DNA of 64,000 bases from Akkermansia muciniphila. Its GTDB lineage: Bacteria > Verrucomicrobiota > Verrucomicrobiia > Opitutales > Opitutaceae. The notes below the pieces were generated by a model. That model did not search any database. It was given only the letters and a program-made list of their open reading frames with translations, and was not told where the DNA came from. Of this stretch, positions 19,155 through 27,601 are shown in pieces. Both the position numbers and the translations under genes were made by a program. Positions within the stretch are counted from its first letter, which is position 1, and each line of letters starts with the position of its first letter. The stretch spans positions 124,001 to 188,000 of the forward strand of contig CAMCZZ010000002.1 of NCBI GenBank assembly GCA_945888375.1, given 5' to 3'.

Positions 19155-19196
19155 TTCTCTAGCTCCTAGATTCTAGCTACTAGCTCCTTTCCGAAA
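19155..19196. repeat. CTAG-rich spacer between hsdR and hsdM
   Basis: Within about 31 bases the tetramer CTAG occurs five times, in TAGCTCCTAG, ATTCTAGC and TACTAGCTCC units. CTAG is usually scarce in bacterial DNA. The stretch just precedes the hsdM ATG (TCCTTTCCGAAA then ATG). It has no known element name. Confidence 0.5.
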
Positions 19197-20852
19197 ATGC
19201 CTCCCGATCTCCGCAGCCGCCTCGACCGCGTCACCCAGCTCCTCTTCTCCGGCGGCCTCAACAACCCCATCACCTACATCGAGCAGATCTCCTACCTGAT
19301 CTACCTCAAGCTGCTCGACGAGGCCGAGAACTCCCGCGAACTCCAGGGCCGCCTCACCGGCCAGCACACCTCCCTCTTCCCCCAGCAGGCCTCCCGCTAC
19401 CGCTGGAGCCAGTGGCGCCTCTTCTCGGGAGAAAAGCTCCTCCGCTTTGTCCGCGACGACGTTTTCCCCTACCTCGCCTCCCTCGTCCGCGAAGAGCCCG
19501 ACGTCGCCGCCTATTTCCAGGACGCCCGCCTCCAGATCGAAGACCCCGCCATCCTCAAGGAAGTCATCGACGAGCTCGACCAGATCCAGTTCGCCCGCCT
19601 CGGCACCGACGTCAAAGGCGACATCTTCGAATACCTCCTCACCTACCTCGCCACCCAGGAAGGCGCCCTCCTCGGCCAGTTCCGCACCCCCCGCCAGATC
19701 CGCAAACTCATGGTCGAGGTCCTCGACCCCGACCTCGGCGATACCATCAACGACCCCGCCTGCGGCACCGGCGGCTTCATCATCGACAGCACCGAATACA
19801 TCCTCGCCAAGTATTCCTCCGCCCCCCTCGAAGTCCCCATCTACGGCGAGACCTGGCTCGAGGAGAAAAAACTCACCCTCGCCGAGGCCAAAAAACAAAA
19901 CCCCTCCCTCCAGACCTACCGCAAAGGCCCCGGCGACCTCCTCCCCGATTGGGACCGCCTCGAAGCCTCCCTCTTCGGCCACGACGTCTCCCGCGAGATG
20001 ATCCGCATCGGCCGCATGAACCTCGTGCTCCACGGGTTCCCCAAAGCCCGCCTCAAACGCGCCAACACCCTCTCCGACATCGGCGGCCTCACCGAAGACG
20101 ACCTCGCCCGCCGCTACCGCGTTATCCTCTCCAACCCGCCCTTCGCCGGCATGTTGCCGCGCGACTCCATCCGCAGCGACCTGCCCACCAATTCCAAGAA
20201 GAGCGAACTCCTCTTCCTCGCCGTCATGATGCAGTCGCTCGCCCCCGGCGGCCGCTGCGCCGTCGTCATCCCCGAGGGCCTGCTCTTCGGCTCCACCAGC
20301 GCCCACACCGAACTCCGCAAAAAACTCTGCACCGATTTTGAGGTGCAATGCGTCGTCTCCCTCTCGGCCGGAGTCTTCAAGCCCTACGCCGGCGTAAAAA
20401 CCTCCATACTCATCTTCCGCCGCCCCGCCCATGTAGCCCCGATCGCTGATCGGGGTTCTGTGGAACGTCATGTCTGGTTCTACGACCTCGCCCAAGACGG
20501 CTACGACGCCGACAAAATCAGCGGCGGCGGCCGCCCCATCACCCCCGAGAAAAACGACATCCCAGATTTCCTCATCGCCTGGGCCGCCTTCAAACGCGAC
20601 GGCTTCCGCAAGCCCCCCGGCGTCGCCGCCGGCACCCTTCTCCCCGCCGGCAGCCCCGAGCCCAAAAGCTGGCGCGCCACGCTGGAGCAGATCGAAGCCG
20701 CAAACTGGAGCTTAGCGTCAAGTCGCTACCGCCCTCAGGTCGCCTCGGCATTGATAGACGAAAATCCGAGCGAATTGATTTCTGCCGCAATCAAATCTGA
20801 AGACAAAATTCGCGATGGTTTAGCCAATCTACTCGCTGCGCTTTCAAAATGA
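19197..20852 (+). CDS. hsdM: Type I restriction-modification, N6-adenine methylase subunit
   Basis: 551 residues. The N-terminal helical HsdM_N domain begins at TQLLFSGGLNNPITYIEQIS. The SAM-binding motif I is DPACGTGGFI (about 185), and the catalytic motif IV is SNPPFAG (about 311). With HsdS it methylates adenines in the recognition site. A short extra segment around 413-425 (PAHVAPIADRGSVERH) is encoded by a DNA palindrome and looks inserted. The stop overlaps the hsdS start by 4 bases (ATGA). Confidence 0.94.
   Translation: MPPDLRSRLDRVTQLLFSGGLNNPITYIEQISYLIYLKLLDEAENSRELQGRLTGQHTSLFPQQASRYRWSQWRLFSGEKLLRFVRDDVFPYLASLVREEPDVAAYFQDARLQIEDPAILKEVIDELDQIQFARLGTDVKGDIFEYLLTYLATQEGALLGQFRTPRQIRKLMVEVLDPDLGDTINDPACGTGGFIIDSTEYILAKYSSAPLEVPIYGETWLEEKKLTLAEAKKQNPSLQTYRKGPGDLLPDWDRLEASLFGHDVSREMIRIGRMNLVLHGFPKARLKRANTLSDIGGLTEDDLARRYRVILSNPPFAGMLPRDSIRSDLPTNSKKSELLFLAVMMQSLAPGGRCAVVIPEGLLFGSTSAHTELRKKLCTDFEVQCVVSLSAGVFKPYAGVKTSILIFRRPAHVAPIADRGSVERHVWFYDLAQDGYDADKISGGGRPITPEKNDIPDFLIAWAAFKRDGFRKPPGVAAGTLLPAGSPEPKSWRATLEQIEAANWSLASSRYRPQVASALIDENPSELISAAIKSEDKIRDGLANLLAALSK
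20437..20455. repeat. REP-like palindrome inside hsdM
   Basis: CCCCGATC-GCT-GATCGGGG is a perfect 8-3-8 inverted repeat in the coding frame of hsdM. The flanks GTAG and TTCTG resemble extragenic palindromes more than coding sequence. It leaves the reading frame intact. Confidence 0.5.
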
Positions 20853-22135
20853 ATTGGCGAACTACAGTTTTAGGCGATCCTGCAGTCGCAGAAATCAATC
20901 CGCGTAACGCCTCAGAATTCCGCGAGTTACCCGATTCCACGCCCGTCAGTTTTGTTCCAATGGCGGCGGTTGATGAAACCGAGGCAGCCATCTTGCGGCA
21001 GGAATCTCGGGCGCTGGGAGAAGTCCGCAAAGGTTTCACGTCTTTTCGAAGAGACGATGTTATACTCGCCAAAATCACGCCCTGTATGGAAAACGGGAAG
21101 CTGGCTTACGCCGAAAATCTCGACACCGAACTTGGATTCGGCTCCACCGAGTTCCACGTCATCCGTGCAGCCGATGAGGTAAATCCAAAGCTCCTGTATT
21201 TTTATCTCCGACGTCCTGATTTTCGTTCAGCAGCAAGAGCGGCCATGGTTGGGGCTGCCGGCCAGCAGCGCGTTCCAGCTCATCACCTAGAGAATTTACC
21301 GATTTCACTCCCCACCGACCCGCGCGAACAAACCCGCATCGTGGAGTTGCTGGATCAAGCGGACGCCTTGCGCCGCCAACGCGCCGAAGCCGACGCCAAA
21401 CTCGCCCGCCTCCTCCCCGCCCTCTTCCGCCACCACTTCGGCGATCCGCTTGAAGGCAACGTTCCGTTCAAAACCGAACCGCTGGGCTCCCTGCTCAGCT
21501 CGATTGATAGCGGCGACAGTCCGCGATGCTTAGATCGTCAGGCCCGCCCCGATGAATGGAGCGTGCTCAAACTCGGAGCCGTGACGTGGGGACGTTTCGA
21601 CGACGCCCAGAACAAAGCCCTGCCCAGTGACATCTCGCCTGACACGTCCCTTGAAGTCCGCACTGGTGATCTTCTGTTCGCACGGAAAAATACTCTCGAA
21701 CTCGTCGGCGCGACCGCCCTCGTTCGCGACACCCGCTCCAAACTCCTCTTGCCCGACTTGATTTTCCGCCTCGTTCCTCGCGACGACGCTAAACTCACCA
21801 AGGAATACCTCTGGTGTCTGCTAAGCCAACCGAGCATGCGGAGCCGCCTGCGTTCGATTGCCTCCGGTGCCGCCGGTTCGATGCCAAATATATCCAAGGG
21901 GCGCCTCGAAGGAATCGAAATTCCGCTGCCGCCAATAGCGACCCAACGCGTTTTCTCCCGCCAGGTGCATGCCGCCTTGGACATGGAAACCCAAGCCGCC
22001 GCGAGCGCGGCGAAGCTGGAGACGCTGTTTCAAACCCTGCTGCACCGCGCCTTCACCGGCGAGCTGACCGCCCGCTGGCGCGAAGCCCACCTCCGCGAAG
22101 GCGTGCAGGAACTGGCCCGACTTTCACGCGCGTGA
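20849..22135 (+). CDS. hsdS: Type I restriction specificity subunit
   Basis: 428 residues with the usual two target-recognition domains (about 1-150 and 205-370). Each is followed by a coiled-coil conserved region: VELLDQADALRRQRAEADAKLARLLPALFRHHFG, and a second near ETQAAASAAKLETLFQTLLHRAFTGEL. The first half has locally lower GC than hsdM, common for exchanging TRDs. It sets the DNA sequence that the complex recognises; the target cannot be read from sequence. The start is coupled to hsdM. Confidence 0.92.
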   Translation: MNWRTTVLGDPAVAEINPRNASEFRELPDSTPVSFVPMAAVDETEAAILRQESRALGEVRKGFTSFRRDDVILAKITPCMENGKLAYAENLDTELGFGSTEFHVIRAADEVNPKLLYFYLRRPDFRSAARAAMVGAAGQQRVPAHHLENLPISLPTDPREQTRIVELLDQADALRRQRAEADAKLARLLPALFRHHFGDPLEGNVPFKTEPLGSLLSSIDSGDSPRCLDRQARPDEWSVLKLGAVTWGRFDDAQNKALPSDISPDTSLEVRTGDLLFARKNTLELVGATALVRDTRSKLLLPDLIFRLVPRDDAKLTKEYLWCLLSQPSMRSRLRSIASGAAGSMPNISKGRLEGIEIPLPPIATQRVFSRQVHAALDMETQAAASAAKLETLFQTLLHRAFTGELTARWREAHLREGVQELARLSRA

Positions 22136-22139
22136 ACCC

Positions 22140-22157
22140 GGGGCGCGACGGCGCCCC
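22140..22157 (+). terminator. GC hairpin after hsdS
   Basis: GGGGCGC-GACG-GCGCCCC, a perfect 7-bp stem with a tetraloop, begins 4 bases after the hsdS stop. No T run follows, so it may attenuate or stabilise rather than end the transcript. Confidence 0.4.
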
Positions 22158-22203
22158 ACCTCACAAACCACCAATAACCTCAACCCACGGAAAGGAGTAA
22201 ACC

Positions 22204-22344
22204 ATGCACGATCCCCGCGACGAAGACCAACGCCAGGCCGATCTGGATAACCACGCCAATCAGCTCAACGACAACAACGACGCCTACTGGGAGTCGAGAG
22301 GCTACGACGAACGCCCCGACAACTGGCAAGACCGCGACGAATAA
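22204..22344 (+). CDS. 46-residue acidic micro-protein, unknown
   Basis: ATG to TAA encodes 46 residues starting MHDPRDEDQRQADLDNHANQ and ending NWQDRDE. By my count there are 15 Asp/Glu against 5 Arg and no Lys, with many Asn/Gln, so it is strongly acidic, hydrophilic and probably partly disordered. An AAGGAG element lies about 8 bases before the ATG, one of the best ribosome binding sites in the window. It lies between hsdS and the ATPase gene on the same strand. I do not recognise it. A role as regulator, DNA-mimic or partner of the ATPase is only a guess. Confidence 0.6.
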   Translation: MHDPRDEDQRQADLDNHANQLNDNNDAYWESRGYDERPDNWQDRDE

Positions 22345-22356
22345 TCGCCGCTCCGC

Positions 22357-24114
22357 ATGACCCTCGCGGCGGGCACGGTCCCCGCGCCCGCCGCTTTTCT
22401 CCCCCCGACACTTATGGACCTTTTCAAACTCGCTCTCGATCACCGCATTTCTCTGACCGAGCTTCACTTGCTCCAAGTTCGCCTTGGCCATAAGCCGCCC
22501 TCTGCAAGCGACATCGCCGATCCGATCGCCGATGAGGTTGCGGTAAAATTACTCGATCTTCTACGCCTGCCAGAATTCGGGGTCGTAGGTTTTGGCCCGA
22601 GTAACTTCAAGGCCTTTGGCCCGGCGATGCCGCCCCAACCACTCGCTCCAATAACCTTCATTTTCGGCCCTAACAGCTCCGGCAAATCCAGCCTGCTTCA
22701 CAGTCTACTCTGGGGCCAACACGCCGCCACCACCGGCGAACTCGACGTCATTCGCCCGGAACTCTCCGGCAACAACGTCAACCTAGGTGGCTTCCAGACA
22801 TTTCGTCATAAACGCAGTGCCGACTCGGTTTCACTCGGCTTCACCGTGTGCCTGCCCAAACGCTACACTCTGGATTCCACTGAAGCTACCGCACGTCTGT
22901 CCTTGGATTACTCGCTGGAAAGCAAAGGAGTATCCAATGCACGCCCGGTTCTTCGCACCTTTACCCTTGAGGTAAGCGACCATGAAATGCTTCGGGCAAG
23001 TCGTCGTCCAAACGGTAAAATGCAAGTGGACCGAGCGTCGGTGGTTAACGCCTCTCGGCTCAGTGCCTTTATGGCTGAGTCAGACCAGGACTTCTTCAGC
23101 TTCGCCAATGTCGTATCGGAGCTGGTCGATCAACTTAGCTTCGATGGCGACGGCCTTCTGCCAAGTTCCAGCAACCGTGGTCAAATCACCCAAGTTGGCC
23201 ACGAAAAAAAGGTTATCAACCTTGCGAGCGATTTCCTGCAACATATCGAAGCCCTTGTTCTCGATGCCTGCGCGATCGTTCGGGATTGGTTCGATCAAAT
23301 AGCCTACCTCGGGCCCATCCGCACCTATCCGGATCGCACCTGGTCCTTTTCCGATTACCGTGATGCCGACTGGAAAGCCGGCGGTGGCGATGCGTGGGAG
23401 GCGATCCGCGATATCGCAAACGTTCGCGACTACGTGAACCGGTTCCTTGTTTCCACCGGCTACATTTTTCGTGTTAAAAACTACATTGCGGAAACCGAAG
23501 CGAAGGAGGCGGTGGAAAACTATCTGACCATAAAGCCTGTCGTGGACGGCTACAGCGAGGAGCAAAAAGAAGCTATCGCGAAGGGTCGCGAAGAAGAGGA
23601 AGGCTTCGATTTCGACCGTTTCAGTCTTAACCGGACCTTCCGTCACCGCGACCTTGTGCTGGTCGACATCCGAAACCGTATTGAGGTAAGCGCACGCGAT
23701 GTCGGCGTCGGCATAAGCCAGCTCGTGCCGGTGGTCGCGATGGCCTATGGCCTGGAACGTAAAACCATCTTGATGGAGCAACCCGAAATTCATGTTCATC
23801 CGAAGTTACAGGCCGATCTCGGCGATGTTTTCATAGAGAGTTCGCTTCGCGAGGCCTTGATGGGCAATCGCTATATAATCGAGACCCACAGCGAAACCTT
23901 GATACTCCGAGTCCTGCGTCGCATCCGGGAGACAAAACTCGGAAAGGTGAATCCATGTTATGCGGCGACCGCCGAAGACGTGGCGATTTACTATGTTGAA
24001 CCCACCAAGGAGGGAAGCATCCTGCGGCGGATTCGTATAGACGATACCGGCCGCATGATCGACCGCGTGCCCGGTGGCTTCTTCGAGGATAATTTTGCGG
24101 AGATGTTCGCCTAA
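22357..24114 (+). CDS. ABC/OLD-like AAA ATPase, DUF3696-type
   Basis: 585 residues; an ATG at 22414 (residue 20, MDLFKLALDH) is an equally likely start. The Walker A is FIFGPNSSGKSS (about 102-113). A long variable insert follows. The ABC-signature-like region is VGVGISQLVPVVAMAYG, the Walker B is TILMEQPEIHVHPKLQ (about 469-484), and the H-loop is IIETHSET. The C-terminus (YYVEPTKEGS, GRMIDRVPGGFFE) fits DUF3696-type ATPases. Such SMC/OLD-like ATPases often pair with a small effector in anti-phage systems (compare PARIS, Septu, Gabija). It ends TAATG into the next gene. The family is clear; the defence role is inferred. Confidence 0.85.
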   Translation: MTLAAGTVPAPAAFLPPTLMDLFKLALDHRISLTELHLLQVRLGHKPPSASDIADPIADEVAVKLLDLLRLPEFGVVGFGPSNFKAFGPAMPPQPLAPITFIFGPNSSGKSSLLHSLLWGQHAATTGELDVIRPELSGNNVNLGGFQTFRHKRSADSVSLGFTVCLPKRYTLDSTEATARLSLDYSLESKGVSNARPVLRTFTLEVSDHEMLRASRRPNGKMQVDRASVVNASRLSAFMAESDQDFFSFANVVSELVDQLSFDGDGLLPSSSNRGQITQVGHEKKVINLASDFLQHIEALVLDACAIVRDWFDQIAYLGPIRTYPDRTWSFSDYRDADWKAGGGDAWEAIRDIANVRDYVNRFLVSTGYIFRVKNYIAETEAKEAVENYLTIKPVVDGYSEEQKEAIAKGREEEEGFDFDRFSLNRTFRHRDLVLVDIRNRIEVSARDVGVGISQLVPVVAMAYGLERKTILMEQPEIHVHPKLQADLGDVFIESSLREALMGNRYIIETHSETLILRVLRRIRETKLGKVNPCYAATAEDVAIYYVEPTKEGSILRRIRIDDTGRMIDRVPGGFFEDNFAEMFA

Positions 24115-25067
24115 TGGTCTATTACGTTTACCTTGATCCGGCGGTAGTCACACAGGCCTCACAGCATGGCGATGCCGGGCTGAGTAGTCTCATTGGCATA
24201 CTTCGCGGGCTGCTCGCCAACACCTGTATTGCTGACTTCGACGACGAGCGAATACGTCAGGAAATAGGAGCTCTTGTCCAAGCAGCTCATTGGCCAGGAT
24301 GCACTGAAGACGGCGTGAAATGCCTTAAAATGCTGCTCAAGCGAATGGAAAATCAAAGGAGATTCATTCCGGTTTTTGGATATCCGGATGACGATAGGCC
24401 AGAGCAATTAGCCCAACACATAGCCCATAACGCCGAAAAGAAGGGAATCGATGCCTATGTGTCGCCTACGAAAAACGAGACGATCCCAAGCATCGTAGAA
24501 CAACTCGGTCTTTTTACTTTCTCCTCAAGTCACTTCGAAACCCGGCGTCAAGAATCTGCGACAAACGGCGTTCTTCTACAAGGTGGTGACCATAGTTCAG
24601 ATGGCTTCTTTAAAGCATATTTTCTTAAGGCCCTAAAACATGCTAAGCGCGTGGAGTTCGTAGACCGGCTTTTTGCAGATAAATATGCCGATCACTTTGA
24701 ATACACGACGAACCAAATTCTTCGTCATATATCAAGTAATGTATCTGATAGCTCTCGGATCAGTGTAACAATCCACAGTATAGCCCCCCGCGCTGAGGGA
24801 CGACTTGATCACTGTCGAAAGACAACAAGTCAGCAAGGACGTAACATTCAAACGGAGGTTCATGTTTACGATGAAACTGAAAGCATGGATACGTGCTTAC
24901 ACCATGATCGCTTCTTATTGACTGATCAATTCGCCTTCGAAATCGGGCGCGGTCTCGACCTTTTTGACATGTGTCATAAGAAAAATCGCGACGTCTCTGT
25001 GAGTTTTAAAGATACTAAAAAAGTTCAGGCGATCATTGATGCTTCCGCCGGTTGTAAGCGGAAGTGA
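24114..25067 (+). CDS. Putative effector with MIT_C/PLD-like C-terminal domain
   Basis: 317 residues; the ATG shares a base with the ATPase stop (TAATG). The N-terminal half (YVYLDPAVV, LLANTCIADFDDERIRQEI) is unrecognised, possibly PIN-like. The C-terminal half has VEFVDRLFADKYADHF and then LHHDRFLLTDQFAFEIGRGLDLFD. This resembles the single HxD-type motif of the phospholipase D-like MIT_C domain, where HDR and GRGLD are hallmarks. The gene is clearly richer in A/T than its neighbours, suggesting recent transfer. It is probably a nuclease or phosphodiesterase gated by the ATPase (inference). It may also be a sensor. Confidence 0.6.
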   Translation: MVYYVYLDPAVVTQASQHGDAGLSSLIGILRGLLANTCIADFDDERIRQEIGALVQAAHWPGCTEDGVKCLKMLLKRMENQRRFIPVFGYPDDDRPEQLAQHIAHNAEKKGIDAYVSPTKNETIPSIVEQLGLFTFSSSHFETRRQESATNGVLLQGGDHSSDGFFKAYFLKALKHAKRVEFVDRLFADKYADHFEYTTNQILRHISSNVSDSSRISVTIHSIAPRAEGRLDHCRKTTSQQGRNIQTEVHVYDETESMDTCLHHDRFLLTDQFAFEIGRGLDLFDMCHKKNRDVSVSFKDTKKVQAIIDASAGCKRK

Positions 25068-25220
25068 TAATCGATACTAACTCTCATCGAAAGCTCCCCC
25101 TCGCCCCCGCCTCACAACCGCCGCCCATGAAAAAGTCTGGGCCGACTACCAGCACGGCAAACCCACCGCCGCCTTCGACCTCGCCCCCGGTTTTCAGCCA
25201 ACCCTCCGCCGCCCCTTACC
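25068..25220. other. Gap with no supported gene
   Basis: This 153-bp stretch between the effector gene and the MazF-like gene returns to high GC. One frame reads WADYQHGKPTAAFDLAPGFQ without a start, possibly the remnant of a lost gene. I see no promoter or terminator. Confidence 0.3.
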
Positions 25221-25538
25221 TCACCCCAATCCCAACCACGCGCGCACCGCCTGCTCGACTCTTCCCAGACATTCCCCGTCCACCGCTCCCAGCCTCCGCA
25301 CCAGATGTGCGGTCGGCACCGTGGCCAGACCTTGAGCATCAAAGCCCCCCGCATCGAACCCACGTCCTGCGTGCTGCACCTCGAAACGCGTCCCGCGTAA
25401 GGCCGTGGTTCGCGGCACAAACGTCACGACCGCCCTTTCTAAATCATCGTAGGCCACGCTGAGCAAAACCACCGGTCGCGTCTTCGCGACCATCCCCAGA
25501 TCAACCAGCCAAATCTCCCCGCGCCGAAACCGGTTCAC
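25221..25538 (-). CDS. MazF/PemK-type toxin (mRNA interferase)
   Basis: 105 residues from the GTG at 25538, which overlaps the antitoxin stop (GTGA). It shows the family pattern RFRRGEIWLVDLG, KTRPVVLLS, VVTFVPRTTALRGTRFEV, GLATVPTAHLVRRLGAVDGE. The conserved Arg in KTRPVV and Thr/Ser in the PRTTA strand match MazF-like RNases. It would cleave mRNA when the antitoxin is degraded. The pair runs opposite to the restriction operon. Intact length is normal for MazF. Confidence 0.82.
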   Translation of the reverse strand: MNRFRRGEIWLVDLGMVAKTRPVVLLSVAYDDLERAVVTFVPRTTALRGTRFEVQHAGRGFDAGGFDAQGLATVPTAHLVRRLGAVDGECLGRVEQAVRAWLGLG

Positions 25539-25702
25539 GCGCTCCGGGATTCCTCTTCGTCGTAGGCCAGGAACGTGGCTTCGGCCGCATTTACCAGAGC
25601 CTGCCGGCGCGCATACCACTCCGCGAACTCCTTAGCCTGCTCGGGGCTCAGCTTTTCCACCGCGTCTTCGATTTCCAGCACCGTGCTCATGGCGAAACTC
25701 AT
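25535..25702 (-). CDS. Antitoxin of the MazF-type pair
   Basis: 55 residues from the ATG at 25702 (MSFAMSTVLEIEDAVEKL), or 51 from the ATG at 25690. A GGAG/GGGA-rich stretch before 25702 favours the longer form. The sequence EIEDAVEKLSPEQAKEFAEW resembles small addiction-module antitoxins with a helical, acidic C-terminus (AYDEEESRSA). It lies upstream of and coupled to the MazF-like gene. It has no AbrB-type MazE fold that I can see. Confidence 0.7.
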   Translation of the reverse strand: MSFAMSTVLEIEDAVEKLSPEQAKEFAEWYARRQALVNAAEATFLAYDEEESRSA

Positions 25703-25771
25703 GGGCATCCCGGCTCCGATTTCAACCCTCAAGCCCATTCCCATTCCCTTCTCTTTGTTCGTCTCCTACCT

Positions 25772-27484
25772 ATGAAAATCCGATTCGTTGGCGCCGTGGG
25801 CGCCGTCACCGGCTCCTGCACGCTGCTCGAGCACAACGGTGAATACTTCCTCGTGGATTGCGGCGCCGGCCAGGACTCCGTGGCCGACGCCCGCACCCCT
25901 CTCGACTTCAAGCCGAGCGCCCTTCGCTCGATGTTCCTCACCCACGCCCACCTCGATCACTGCGGGTTGATTCCCGCTCTGATCGCCCAAGGCTTTCACG
26001 GCCGCATCTACTGCACCGCCGCCACCCGTGATCTCACTCTCAATTCGCTGCGCGACTCGGAGAAGCTCGGCCGCTGCCCGCGCGAGTTCATTCCCGAGCT
26101 AGAGCAATTCTGCTGCGTCGACGAGCACCCGGAATTCCAATGGGGCCGTTACATCGCCGGGGCGGAAAACCTCACCTTCACCTTTGCCCGCAGCTCGCAC
26201 ATTCTCGGCGCGGCCTCCGTTTCCTTCCAATTCCGCGACTCCGGCTCCCCCACCGGCCGGGCCACCATTTGCTTCAGCGGCGACGTCGGCTGCAACGAAC
26301 CCGGCCACTGCGCCCAGGCGTTGCTTGCCAAGCGTCAATTGCCCGACAATTTCGTCAGCTACCTCGTGCTCGAGTCCACCTACGGCTCGCGCAACCGGCC
26401 GTCCGAGGCGGGCGACTACACAGCGCGCATGGACGCCCTGCGCGATCTGATCGAACGCGCCTTCGTCCTCTCCGCCAGCGCCCCGCTCATCATCGTCCCC
26501 TGCTTCACGCTCCACCGCACGCAGGAGCTCATGGCCGACCTGCACACCCTGCTGCAGACCTACCTCTCGGCCGAAACTAAACGGGAGTGGCGGAATCGAC
26601 TGGGACGCGAGGAAAACGACGGTCGTCCCCTGGTGGAGGTGGCGGTCGAGTCCAAGTTGGCCTGGGCTCACAGCGCCATCTATCGACGCGAGCTCGTTCG
26701 AATCTCGAACACCGGGAAACGGAAGCCTCTCTACCTCAACGGTGATTTCGCCAGCCGCGCCGGCGTGGCCGAAACCGAGGTCGCGGAAATCGTCGACGCG
26801 CTTTTCGAGGAGCCGGTTGGCTGGGCGCCCAAGGCAATCGGCGACCTGCGTTTCACGTGCTCGCAAGATCATCTGAAACCCGGCTGCATCCACTTCGTGG
26901 TCGCGGGCTCGGGCATGTGCCAAGGCGGACGCGCGCTCGAACTTTTACGCAAAAACCTCGGCAAACCGGAGGTGCTGGTGGCGCTCATGGGTTTCCAGGC
27001 CCCCGACACGCCCGGCGCGCAATTGCGCAGGCGTGTGGATAATCCCGACGCTCCCATCGACCTCACATTTTGGAAGCTACCCTCCGACGTCCGTGCCACG
27101 GTTGTGGACCTGGGCAGATTTTATTCAGGGCATGCCGACCAGGCAGGTCTGGTCAGATATGCTCTGCAAAAGGACGACCCCAGGTTCAGTTACGCTCCAC
27201 TTCGCCGCGTGTTTCTAAACCACGGGGACAATTCGTCGCGCCTTTCGTTGGCTGCCGCACTTATGGAGACGGCCCGCTCCGCCTCCCTTTCGGTCAGATC
27301 GGTGGAGGCGGTGGAGCTACCGCAAAAGGGAGATGGCTGGTTTGATCTTTTGACCAACGAGTGGACGATCGAACCAGATCTAAAAGTCGACGGAAGCGAT
27401 GCCATCATCGCCGCCATATTAAACAAAGTCAGGAAACTGGAGGCGACAATTGAAGAGCTCCGAAACAGGCCTGTTGCTCCTTAA
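25772..27484 (+). CDS. MBL-fold beta-CASP ribonuclease-like protein
   Basis: 570 residues. The metallo-beta-lactamase core has FLTHAHLDHCGLIP (HxHxDH, about 55-68) and ICFSGDVGCNEPG. The beta-CASP region has VLESTYGSRNR, the conserved GSGMCQGGRALELL (about 378-391) and a late RFYSGHADQAGLV. The family includes CPSF73-like and bacterial RNA processing nucleases. It is about 100 residues longer than typical (about 450-470), with a C-terminal extension ending in a short helix. It lies between two toxin-antitoxin pairs, so a defence-linked RNA role is possible but unproven. Confidence 0.85.
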   Translation: MKIRFVGAVGAVTGSCTLLEHNGEYFLVDCGAGQDSVADARTPLDFKPSALRSMFLTHAHLDHCGLIPALIAQGFHGRIYCTAATRDLTLNSLRDSEKLGRCPREFIPELEQFCCVDEHPEFQWGRYIAGAENLTFTFARSSHILGAASVSFQFRDSGSPTGRATICFSGDVGCNEPGHCAQALLAKRQLPDNFVSYLVLESTYGSRNRPSEAGDYTARMDALRDLIERAFVLSASAPLIIVPCFTLHRTQELMADLHTLLQTYLSAETKREWRNRLGREENDGRPLVEVAVESKLAWAHSAIYRRELVRISNTGKRKPLYLNGDFASRAGVAETEVAEIVDALFEEPVGWAPKAIGDLRFTCSQDHLKPGCIHFVVAGSGMCQGGRALELLRKNLGKPEVLVALMGFQAPDTPGAQLRRRVDNPDAPIDLTFWKLPSDVRATVVDLGRFYSGHADQAGLVRYALQKDDPRFSYAPLRRVFLNHGDNSSRLSLAAALMETARSASLSVRSVEAVELPQKGDGWFDLLTNEWTIEPDLKVDGSDAIIAAILNKVRKLEATIEELRNRPVAP

Positions 27485-27601
27485 ACTGCAAAGTCACCAC
27501 CGCCGTCGATTTCGCCCATGCCTTTCCGATTACCCTTCACGGCGCTTGACCACCGCCTGAATCAGACTCGCCCAACAACGCATAGCCTTTACCGTATCAT
27601 C

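Noticed and set aside
17640-20495. Long minus-strand frames opposite hsdR and hsdM (496 and 440 codons)
   Set aside because: Low-complexity Gly/Val/Glu composition mirrors the third-position bias of the true genes. No domain.
25064-25462. 132-codon plus-strand frame after the effector gene
   Set aside because: Pro/Ser/Arg-rich, antisense to the MazF-like toxin, with no domain.
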